This document shows positions 55,803 through 64,000 of a stretch of DNA of 64,000 nt, one piece after another. A program made the translations under genes and the position numbers. Source of the stretch: Brachionus rotundiformis (taxonomy: Eukaryota > Rotifera > Eurotatoria > Ploima > Brachionidae). The notes under the pieces are model-generated. The model ran no database searches. It saw only the letters and a program-made list of their open reading frames with translations, and was not told the DNA's origin. Where the stretch lies: positions 754,107-818,106 of the forward strand of contig JAESIW010000200.1 in NCBI GenBank assembly GCA_016802295.1, given 5' to 3'. The first letter of the stretch is position 1. Every line of letters starts with the position of its first letter.

Positions 55803-57870
55803 TTTAAAAAAATAAATTGATATTGATAGATAGTTAGTTAGCTTATTTGAATGAATTTTTCAATAGCGATCTTTTATTTAATCTGAAAAATGATAATATG
55901 ACTATAATAAATATTAAATTTATTTATCATTGTTTATTTTTGAATTTAAATTTTTTTTCAAAAATATTTACTAATTATTTTTTTATAATTTAAACAAAAT
56001 ATATTTTATACAAAAAAGAATTTTTTTTTTTGAAAAACTGCTGTGGAAATACAAATAATGATTTATACTATTTCTATTTTTGGACAATAAAACATTCTTA
56101 ACTTCTATCTTTATAACAAAAATTAAAACTTTTAATCTAATTTTCTATATTATTAATTCCGAACATGTTTTCTATATAATTTTAATCTTATTTTAGTAAT
56201 TTTTATATATTTGAGTGTAATATTTTTTGAAATGCCAAATTAAATGACCAACTGTTAGAAGAACATGCACCGCTTTCCTTTTTCAATTGTCCAAGAAGAT
56301 GGTGGTTAAGCCAAAGAGTCATTTAGAATCTATGTTATGGATTTGAAAAACTGTTTTGTTCATACAATCAAGTAATGGAGTACTTTTTTCAAATGAATCA
56401 AATAAATTTTGATCATTTTTATTATTGATCGTGAAATTTAAGGCTAAGTTGGTAGATACATTCTTTAAAGTCTTTGATAACAAATTTGAGAACAAGATGA
56501 TAAGTGATTACAGATACCTGAATCGGCTGAAAGATTACAAATGAATTAATTATTTAGGAAATAAAAGAGGATTGCCGTTTGGCGATCTTTTCATCTCCCA
56601 ATGAGACGCTTTTAACTGTAATGAAAAAAAGACAATTAAAAATTATTGATAAAAGTTAAGCTATTATTTTGACCCAGTAGGATAATTCGACTTTTTTTCT
56701 TTTTGGTCTGTTCTGAGCTGGTAACCTCTGTTTTTTTTCAACAATAGTGATTATACATTGAGAATTTTTAAAAAGCAAAGAATGATTAGAGATTTTGTAG
56801 TTTAGGTTTAAAAGGAGTAATTTATGCTTGAAGAATAAATTTTTTTTGTTAAGAGTTAATGGTAAACACTATATGTTTGTTTAATATTTTCGAATTTTTT
56901 AAAAATTTATCTTATTAACTGATTTTGATTGAAAAATTATAGATAAAACAATGTTGTCAATTGAAAGATTTGACCAATTAAAAGAAAAAGAATTCAAAAG
57001 CTAAACCGTCAGAAAAAGAAAACATAATTGGAGTCCAAATATTCAAAAGATCAACTATTTCAAAATATTCCGAAATTTTTACAAGTCATCGATTAAAAGT
57101 TGAGGAGATGCTGATTTTGACAGATTTCCAGGGATAGTTTGATTGGGACGACACTAAAGCTAAAAGTCCCGTTGATCAAGATGAGATGTTCAACCGCTGT
57201 TTTGCATCTTTTGCGTCTTCATCTATTTCTGGTGAAAATTGCTCAGCTATATATTTTAGACGGTTTTTTATTTTTGGGATAATCGTTTCACCACACTCTT
57301 ATATTTTTACACACAAACTAACTTAATAACACCCCTAAATCATTGTTCTGCACAATAAAATTATTTCAAACTGAAAAAGAGATTACTAAAGTTTACACTT
57401 GTTTAAAGTCTAAATAGCACAAATGGCATCTGGAATTTATCAGTTCGACTATTGAAATGAATACCATAGAACCTGTTGCTATGACCGAGATTAGAGATTA
57501 AAATAAAGGGAAGTTTTGGTTGGCGTGATTATTCATTATGTACCTTTCATTGCCGTGAATTATATTAAAATGTGGTTTTGTGATGGAGGGGACAGTTTAG
57601 AATAGTTAGACGCATCAACCTTTTTTAAGGCTAAGCCTTTTTCAACCCATTATAGCTTTAATCTTTATTGCATGTACTGTTAATTACGTCTGAATAATTG
57701 ACAGATTAGTTTGCTTTTATTGTCTGGGTGTTGGTCGAACTATATATCTAATTGGTCAACAAAATTGATTAGGTTTTTTCAATTGTCTTTTTTTCTTATT
57801 TTTTTGTTGATGATTGATGGTGTTAGATTAGTTGTTGCTGCTTGTGCTGTTGTTTAAGTCGTTTCCAGAA
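55803..57870. other. AT-rich stretch with unassigned fragments
   Basis: No complete gene. A minus-strand patch at about 57170-57300 reads ECGETIIPKIKNRLKYIAEQ and FSPEIDEDAKDAKQRL without stops, so it may be a coding relic, but I cannot assign it. Confidence 0.35.
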
Positions 57871-57879
57871 TAAGACTAC

Positions 57880-58275
57880 CAACCGTTCGACCTGAGCATA
57901 GGGTCGAAATTTTCAATTAATTCATTGATTAATTGATTATTCTTGACTGCTTTCCTAAGATAGTGCATTGAGAGTAATTCAAAGAGGTATAATTGATTAT
58001 CTTTGATATAGTCGATTTTTCAAGTTTGTAGCAGTCCTTTGTTGCAGTTGAGGAGGACAGCCTCTATGCTATATTTTGACTGATTTTCTTTGTTGTTTTT
58101 CAAGCAACATCATGCTTGCGTCCGATGCGCTATATCTGATAAACGGTATGTACTCCATGATTGGTATGACGAGTGTCTTGTACGTTATTAGTAGGATTTT
58201 TGGTGAGCGCATCATGTTGATTCTGCGATCAATCCTTATTTATATCACTATATTTATATCACTTGTATAAGCATC
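57880..58275 (-). pseudogene. LINE RT C-terminal fragment
   Basis: The minus strand reads KILLITYKTLVIPIMEYIPF, IRYSASDASMMLLEKQQRKS and, after a stop, CPPQLQQRTATNLKNRLYQR. This resembles the region after the RT palm in Jockey/CR1-type LINEs (Y-x-x-x-I-x-P-x-x-E-Y...LQ-x-x-Q...). It is short and broken. Confidence 0.45.
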
Positions 58276-58279
58276 AACA

Positions 58280-58855
58280 CTACGCTTGAGATCTTGTTCT
58301 CTCTTTTCAATTTTAGTATTCACCATTTTTAACTGTTTACCACTGAATAACAAAACAAGATCAGATTCCATGATGCTTTGTTCTATTTTAAAAAGATCTA
58401 TAACTTTTTTCATGGTTATATTTTTGCATGTCTCTTTACTAATTCTTGAATGCTAAGATTCGATACTATTGTTTGTTCTAGGCAATTCTAGTTTTACACG
58501 ATTATGTAGATTCCAAAAATCAATTTGAAATCTTGGCTTCTTCGATCCACTACCGACATAGTTATTCTCAATATAAGTAAGAAAACTTTTGGCTGAATTA
58601 GGAGCTTCATCTTTGATCAATTGAAAACAGGCTCTTACATCTTCTTATTTAACAAATGCTAACGCTTGAGTTTTTCTGAAAGTAAGTCTTAACTTCTCGT
58701 CTCTGAACCAACTTTTTAAACCTCCTTGTTGAATTCGTTTCCAAAATGACTGTGAAAGATGAAAAAAACACCCATATATATCACAACCAAATACTAACTT
58801 CTATGAATATTGTTTTCTATGAGATGTCACTTCATCGTCCCACTCCTATATTTTC
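58280..58855 (-). pseudogene. MULE transposase C-terminal relic
   Basis: The minus strand gives GCFFHLSQSFWKRIQQGGLK, LAFVK then a stop, VRACFQLIKDEAPNSAKSFL, YIENNYVGSGSKKPRFQIDF and WNLHNRVKLELPRTNNSIES. These match the MULE-type pattern GCFFHxxQ ... ALAFVP..DV..AF..L ... YF.D.YIG ... W......RTNN..E.WH, the final part of the catalytic domain. Two in-frame stops inactivate it. Confidence 0.8.
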
Positions 58856-58884
58856 TTAATATTGAATTTTCAATTTTCCAGATG

Positions 58885-59005
58885 ACTGAAAGCTAGCGGT
58901 TATTAATCCTTTATTCAAAGACAAAGGTAATGAATCAGACGTAAATAACTTTAGGGCCATTTCAATTCTGTACCCAATTGCAAAATCCGTAAATTTAGGC
59001 TCTTT
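58885..59005 (+). pseudogene. LINE RT fingers fragment
   Basis: A short plus-strand run, KLAVINPLFKDKGNESDVNN then FRAISILYPIAKSV, matches the K-x-x-x-V-x-P-x-x-K...NxRPISxLxxxxK region of LINE reverse transcriptases. Only this fragment survives. Confidence 0.6.
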
Positions 59006-59098
59006 CAAGCCCTTTTCTAAAATATATTTTATACATTATATAATAAAAACAACAAAAAAGATAAAAAAATCTTAACAATTAATATTATTTATTTTTTT

Positions 59099-61097
59099 TT
59101 AGCTATCAAGTAATGAATAATATTTGTTTATAAAAAACAAATCATCTTCAACATTAAAGTCCAAATAAGCTTCGTCGTCTTCAGGCAATTCGCCCACCAC
59201 CTCATCAATTATCTTCTGTGCCTGATTGATCTTCTTTTTGTCAATAATTTTAGAGCACCCAGGCATTTTCGGGTCCGATTGTGACTCTAAATCAGCACAA
59301 GTCTTACCTCTATTATTATTCAAATAATCTACAATCTTTTCTAAATTGTTCCCTAACATTTTTACACACAATTTACAAATCTCTTCATCAAAACCCATCG
59401 AAACTAGCTGACTAACCAGTTGTTTTGGGTCCTCTTGGTCATCATTTTCTTGTAGAAGCTTTAAAAAGTTAATAATTTTTCTAAGTTGATTGAAAATATT
59501 ACATCCAGGGCAAGATTAAAATTATTATTCGATTGTATCAATGCTCTGGCCGCACGGCTTTCACTATAACCAAACTGTACCAAATCTTTAAGTATTTTTG
59601 GATCAACTCTAAATTTTTAATTAACATTTACCTAGAACTCAAACTAAACCTACCCATTATTTGAATTGACACAAAGGCCGTATTTTTCTTCCAGTTCCTT
59701 ACGCTTTTGACTTAATTGTGTCTCTTCTAAACTCTTTTTTTTCTTAATAAATAATTATTATCTAATTAAGAGAAACAAATTGTTATAATGTTCTAAACTT
59801 ACATTAAAAATTTGCTCCACAGCAGCGTCCACATTGTTAAAAGTAGCTCTGAGGGCTAGTTTGGCTTCAGTAGCACTAAAACCAAGAGACATTACTATAA
59901 AAATAGAAAATATAATTAAAAAAATAAACAAAATCGAGTTAAAATATAACCCTGAGCCACTTTGTCATCATCGACCATAATTTTTTTCATTTCGTTCATT
60001 GCCATGTCCAAAAGCTGCCTGGTTTCGCTTTTTTTTCCTCTGTAATATTTGAGTATGGCTTTTAGCAGGTTAAGTCTGACAAAAATTGGTGTATATTTGT
60101 TGACCATGTCACTCTTGATGGTCATTAATCGACCAAGATCAGCACCATAGCATTTTTTTAAGCCATCTTCGCATATTGTTAGCCTTTGCTCGGCATTTTT
60201 AAGGTCATTCAGACTCTCCAGTCTCAGATAGCACCAAATAATATCCAAGTTTAACAAAGCATAATTATCTACATTTTGAAGCAGTGATTTATCTTGGCAA
60301 TTCAAAAATTCTTTGTCAGCTTCGGCCAAAAGGATAAGGGCTTTTAAAAAATCTTTGTTTTTCATCAAATTTTTGGATTTTTCATGCAAAATCATTGCCA
60401 TAGTCAAACAAGATTGGTCGTTTTCACTCAACTTAAGAGTAAAACCATTCTGGTTTTGCAGTTTTATGCCTTTTGGCAAATTTCTCTCATTTTCAAGCGA
60501 TTCACTAGTCAACAGATTGATGGCTTCTTTTATGTCCATTATCATTTTGGCCTCTCGTGAGTCTTGTTTTAAATTTTGGATGATCTTTTCATAAACACAT
60601 AAGGCCATCAATGTGGAATGGTTTTTAATGTCTTGGCTGCACAATGGATCGTTTTCCTTGATTACTTTGCCATTGCAGATCAGCTTTAAGCTATCGCAGT
60701 TAAGCTCTAAATTTTTAATTAAAAAATTTTTCAGTTCATTGCCAGTCATTGATATGTTTGCTTGGACCGATTGGTCTATTTTGTTCTGGTCTGAATTTCC
60801 AACCACTTTGACCCGGAACACACATGTGCCATCATCACGGAATTTTTTATTCTCTTCAAATTTTTTCACTGAATGGCGCTGTAATTTTGCCAATATGTCC
60901 CTTAGATCTGCTTCCATCAAGCCTGATTCATCACTTAATTTCATCAAAAGGTCATTGAGCTGGTCGCGGTTTTGCTCGCAACCAAAATCTGGTGCCTCCC
61001 ACAATTTTATTTTGTGCATGGTAAGCAGATTGACCACCAATATGCATTTGGGACTGTTCAAAAAAGCCTCAAACTCTTCCTCATTTGGTTTACTCAT
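59099..61097 (-). CDS. NUB1: NUB1, NEDD8 ultimate buster 1
   Basis: Five exons, complement(59099..59458, 59503..59608, 59654..59742, 59803..59894, 59951..61097), with introns of 44, 45, 60 and 56 nt in consistent phases, give 597 residues (human NUB1 is 615). Exon 1 carries a ubiquitin-like domain (about 108-167, FRVKVVGNSD ... LICNGKVI) and a helical region ending in VDNYALLNLDIIWCYLRLES and CYGADLGRLMTIKS, diagnostic for NUB1. The later exons encode three UBA domains: SLGFSATEAKLALRATFNNV, VQFGYSESRAARALIQSNNN and VSMGFDEEICKLCVKMLGNN. An acidic tail follows (LPEDDEAYLDFNVEDDLFFI). NUB1 binds NEDD8/FAT10 and delivers them to the proteasome via the p97/RPN complexes, lowering neddylation. 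Confidence 0.93.
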
Positions 61098-61297
61098 TTT
61101 TTTATTTTTAAATTAGAAAATTATTTAAATTTGCATAAAAATTTTATATTATAAATATTATAAAAATTGGAAATTTCTAAATAAACTTTAATAAGCGGTC
61201 GAATTGAGCAATTTTGAATTTTAAAATTATTAAATTAATTGACTAGGAACTTGTCTTGGAAAAATTTATATAAGATCTTTTAGCATTATAGCACTAA

Positions 61298-61394
61298 GCC
61301 TCAATAGCGCAGTCGGTAGCGCGTCAGTCTCATAATCTGAATACATTTCCACAGAGTTATCTGGAGGTCGTGAGTTCGATCCTCACTTGGGGCA
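61298..61394 (+). tRNA. trnM-CAT: Elongator tRNA-Met (CAT) with 24-nt intron
   Basis: The acceptor arm GCCTCAA (61298-61304) pairs with TTGGGGC (61387-61393), with discriminator A at 61394. The D arm and B box (GGTTCGA-type GAGTTCGATCC) are canonical and the anticodon CAT is at 61331-61333. An extra 24 nt (61335-61358) sits after A37, the standard eukaryotic tRNA intron position. Removing it gives a 73-nt tRNA that matches animal elongator tRNA-Met, with a U27-G43 wobble. Because ATCTGR is repeated at both ends of the insert, the exact splice point is ambiguous by six bases. A T6 run at 61399-61404 can terminate Pol III. Confidence 0.9.
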
Positions 61395-61596
61395 GATATT
61401 TTTTCAAATTATAAATTAATTAATCAAAAACTGATGAATAAATTCTGTTAAAAAATTTATCTCCTAATTTTTTAATTCTAATTAAATATGCTCAATCATC
61501 TTAGAATCCTTTATTAAATTTATTTACAATCTCTATGGTTTTGCTACTAGCTTAATATATCAATAAATTAAAAATTAAAATATTTTTTTTTAAAAA

Positions 61597-62151
61597 ATGA
61601 AAAGTGAATATTTCACCAATCAGCGAAAATTTTCCAAATGCCATAGTTGTTTTTTGGAGATACCACAATGTGTTTGCTTATCTCAATCCTCAGTAAGCCT
61701 GAAACAAAAATGCGTATCATACGATGCTTTCTTGGTATTCAGCTCTTTATTAATAACATATTTGTTATATGTTAAAAGATTTAATAATTTTTGTCTCATG
61801 GTTCCATTAATTGGTAGCTTTTTGATGATAAAATTGAAGTTATTTTCGCCTAGTAATTCTGTCCTAGTGTCTTTCACCCTCAAAGTGTGCAGATTTTTTG
61901 TTTGCCACTACAAATTGGTAATACTGATGCTTCTGGTGTCAGGTCTTTCCTCATTTTTCAACATAAAATTTGTCATTTTTCTCTTCTTTCTTATTTTGTT
62001 ATACTTATTTGCCAAATACACTAACAAATCTAACAAACCTGAATCGTCTAAGGCACAGGAACTGGCAGCTGATGCACAAATAAATCCAGAAGAGCCCAAT
62101 AGACACTCTGTCACCATAAATGAGCGTTTTGTGGATTTTAAAATGAAGTGA
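61597..62151 (+). CDS. Small multi-pass membrane protein, unknown
   Basis: An intronless frame of 184 residues. The N-terminus has a cysteine cluster (KCHSCFLEIPQCVCL, CXXC followed by CXC, about 14-28) that could bind metal. Four hydrophobic segments follow: AFLVFSSLLITYLLYV, NFCLMVPLIGSFLMI, LVILMLLVSGLSSF and FVIFLFFLILLYLF. A polar C-terminal tail of about 40 residues (KPESSKAQELAADAQ) follows. The four short helices in two hairpins recall reticulon- or ARL6IP1-like ER proteins, but no conserved residues confirm it. It lies 200 bp downstream of the tRNA gene. Function not assigned. Confidence 0.6.
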   Translation: MKSEYFTNQRKFSKCHSCFLEIPQCVCLSQSSVSLKQKCVSYDAFLVFSSLLITYLLYVKRFNNFCLMVPLIGSFLMIKLKLFSPSNSVLVSFTLKVCRFFVCHYKLVILMLLVSGLSSFFNIKFVIFLFFLILLYLFAKYTNKSNKPESSKAQELAADAQINPEEPNRHSVTINERFVDFKMK

Positions 62152-62855
62152 CTTGAATGATAATCGAGTATTTTGATCTTTTCTTTTTTATTAATTGTTA
62201 TTTGTTTTGTTATTCATTTAAAATTTTTTTTATTAATTAGTCTCTCAAATAAACAAGAATAATAGTCATAATTTAATTTATTTGAAATACTTGATAATAA
62301 AATAAATGAAATATTTTTTTTACTAATTTATTAAAAGTTAAATCTATCACATCTTCTCTCGAAATTTTTATTAAATGCAGACGGTGTGTCATGAAATCAT
62401 TCAATGTTTACATTGTTTATCAAAAATTTTTTATTCATATCTTAATAATTTCGTTCAATGATCAAAATTTAAAAAACTATAAACGCTATTCACTAGTTAT
62501 TTTTCTATCACTAGATTCTTTCATGAGAAAATTAATAAATAAATAGATATATTTCAGTTATTTCTTATTTCAAAGAGAGCGTGGAATAAAATGTATTTTC
62601 CATACGCAGAATTTACCAAACTAAAAGATCTATTGAAGTCAAGTCGAAAAAGTGCAATACAGCCAAGTATTTTTATATTTTCTTAACTAGATAAATTAGG
62701 AATTTCAGATAAATAAACAAGGAAACTAAGAGAAGACATTTGGTGGGTAGGTCCATATCACAATATAAGCCAATATACTATTAAAATCAAGGGAGAGAAA
62801 ATGAATAAAAATATTGTATTACATTTTTTTACAAAATTATATTGATAATGTGGCA
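62152..62855. other. Non-coding stretch
   Basis: AT-rich, no coding region supported. Confidence 0.4.
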
Positions 62856-62859
62856 TGCT

Positions 62860-63040
62860 CAAAAAATCAACTGAGTTAAAAATTTCTAAATAAGGTGGCA
62901 AATACGTGGAACAAACTACCAAACATTGTTGTTACTTTTCCAAATGTGAATTGTTTAAAAAAGAAAATTGATGATTGGATAGAGCTTTGCTTGAGTAAGT
63001 TGCAGTATTTTCTACTACTAAATGAAAAAGATTCCTAGAA
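62860..63040 (+). pseudogene. LINE 3' fragment, same family as 43497-46395
   Basis: The plus strand reads LNKVANTWNKLPNIVVTFPN and FKKKIDDWIELCLSKLQ, the terminal RT domain seen at 43556-43743 (NRVVNAWNSLPQYIVN). It is followed by GTTGCAGTATTTTCTACTACTA, which matches the 3' end GTCGCAGTATTATT(TAC)n there. So this is a short 5'-truncated copy of that LINE family. Confidence 0.7.
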
Positions 63041-63344
63041 CTTTGGGGTATGCAAAAAATTTGATTTCTTTCAAGGTTGGTTAGAGAGATAATTATTAGG
63101 CAAATAATTTATTAAGTAAAGTTTCCACAAATATAACTTTTTCTCTAATTTATTTTATTTAATAAATATTTAACTGTGAGAATCTGATAGAACCAACATC
63201 AAAATCATTAAATGGTGAAAAGACTTTTGGATTTTTCTACTCAAGACTTATAAATTGCTAAACAATAAACATTAAAATTTAAATAAATGTAGTGTTAATC
63301 GGTCTTTATGACATGGACACTAGCCTGTTGATTAACCTTGAAAT

Positions 63345-64000
63345 TGAAAAAAAAAATTGTCATTAGATCGCTTGATGGTCTATACCGCAAGTGTCTGCCC
63401 GAGAAAGATGAGAGCATAAGTGCTCTTAAGTCAGAAATTGTTGAATTCAAAGTTCGAGTTGAGACACTTGAAAAATCGCCCAAGGTGTCAGCTCCTACAA
63501 ATGCGCTCAGTTAGTCTAAGATAACATCAGGAATGGCACATAAAGATGAGAATACAGTGGCAATTATGACCACTATTGCTACTGAAATGAGGAAGAAGGA
63601 GGAACGAGTAAACAATGTGGTTATAGCGATTCCGTCGGCAACACTCATTGAGCCTGACTTTAAAATTGATTATGTCAAGAAACTAAATTTTAAAAAACTA
63701 AAAACCATTTTCATGGTCATTCTCTTCTCGATGGTAACCGACGTCGAATCAGCAGCACTTGAAATTGAAAATCAACGTGTACACAAAGAAAACCTCTACC
63801 AAAGTTTGGAACACATGATGATCGAAAAAACGGAGCGCGATCTAAGTAACCCAGACAAGAAAACGAAGAAAACTTATACGTATTTCAAACTAAGCGAGTA
63901 TTTGGATATGATTGAATTAATCGAGAAAGCAAAAAATAAAAAAGGAACTAACTCCTCAAGAATACAATATCTTGAGAGATTACGACGTTATAACAATTAG
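63345..64000 (+). pseudogene. LINE ORF1 relic joined to KRBA2-like integrase N-terminus
   Basis: A coiled-coil stretch (LKSEIVEFKVRVETLEKS, ending in a stop at 63514-63516) is followed by an open frame from 63533 to the window end. It begins ATIATEMRKKEERVNNVVIA, as in the linker/RRM start of LINE ORF1 proteins. After about residue 70 the character changes to VHKENLYQSLEHMMIEKTER, then FKLSEYLDMIELIEKAKNKK and IQYLERLRRYN. This resembles the N-terminal region of integrase-like proteins of the KRBA2 type in invertebrates. The stop TAG is the last three bases. Either two elements are fused or the second part is unrelated; no catalytic core is inside the window. Confidence 0.4.

Overview
This is a nuclear window from an AT-rich animal genome. 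The genes are metazoan: a survivin-type BIR protein, a TIA1/TIAR RNA-binding protein, NUB1, DCAF13/SOF1, YIF1, mitochondrial ribosomal protein S12, an LRR receptor and a secretin/methuselah-like GPCR. Introns are very short: the eleven I could reconstruct run 44-64 nt except one of 176 nt, all GT-AG. That and the compact genes suggest a small-bodied invertebrate (a mite, rotifer or similar), but the species cannot be fixed from the sequence.

Layout. 1-9.4 kb is a transposon graveyard: a Tc1-like element with IR/DR ends (1571-3103), a hAT-like remnant, a decayed gag-like/coiled-coil/RING element on the minus strand (about 4990-6575) and a decayed DDE transposase (about 7950-8925). 10.1-13.7 kb holds two single-pass membrane protein genes on the minus strand, separated by a second Tc1 relic and a LINE 3' fragment. 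14.8-16.1 kb has a TNP2/CACTA-like relic. 17.1-20 kb is a housekeeping cluster: survivin (-) and mRpS12 (+) share a 194-bp divergent promoter region, followed by YIF1 (+). 20-25.2 kb has no recognisable gene. 25.2-39 kb holds the LRR receptor and a large inverted duplication whose arms each carry a copy of an unknown 280-residue protein. The two proteins are identical, and the GC-rich TIAR gene lies between the arms. 40.4-41.8 kb is DCAF13; 42.7-43.0 kb is a small secreted Cys-rich protein.

41.9-53.6 kb is a second transposon-rich block: an RTE-like RT tail, a CR1/Jockey-like LINE split by a piggyBac element with perfect TTAA duplications, a nearly full-length RTE-like RT (one stop, YADD changed to YAHD), a LINE ORF1/ORF2 relic, a cluster of TATCGATA-type sites, a piggyBac MITE inside a TNP2-like relic, another LINE RT and a FLYWCH/SWIM MULE relic. 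54.4-55.8 kb is a 7TM receptor (-). 57.9-59 kb has LINE and MULE relics. 59.1-61.1 kb is NUB1 (-, five exons), followed by an elongator tRNA-Met gene with a 24-nt intron (+) and a small multi-pass membrane protein (+). The window ends in a LINE relic joined to an integrase-like N-terminus.

No operon-like logic links the host genes. They serve separate core functions: mitochondrial translation, ER-Golgi transport, rRNA processing, mRNA regulation, NEDD8 turnover, mitosis/apoptosis and cell-surface sensing. The most unusual items are the protein-identical inverted duplication, the intron-bearing tRNA-Met, the RING-bearing retroelement-like relic, the nested transposons and the isolated GC-rich TIAR gene.
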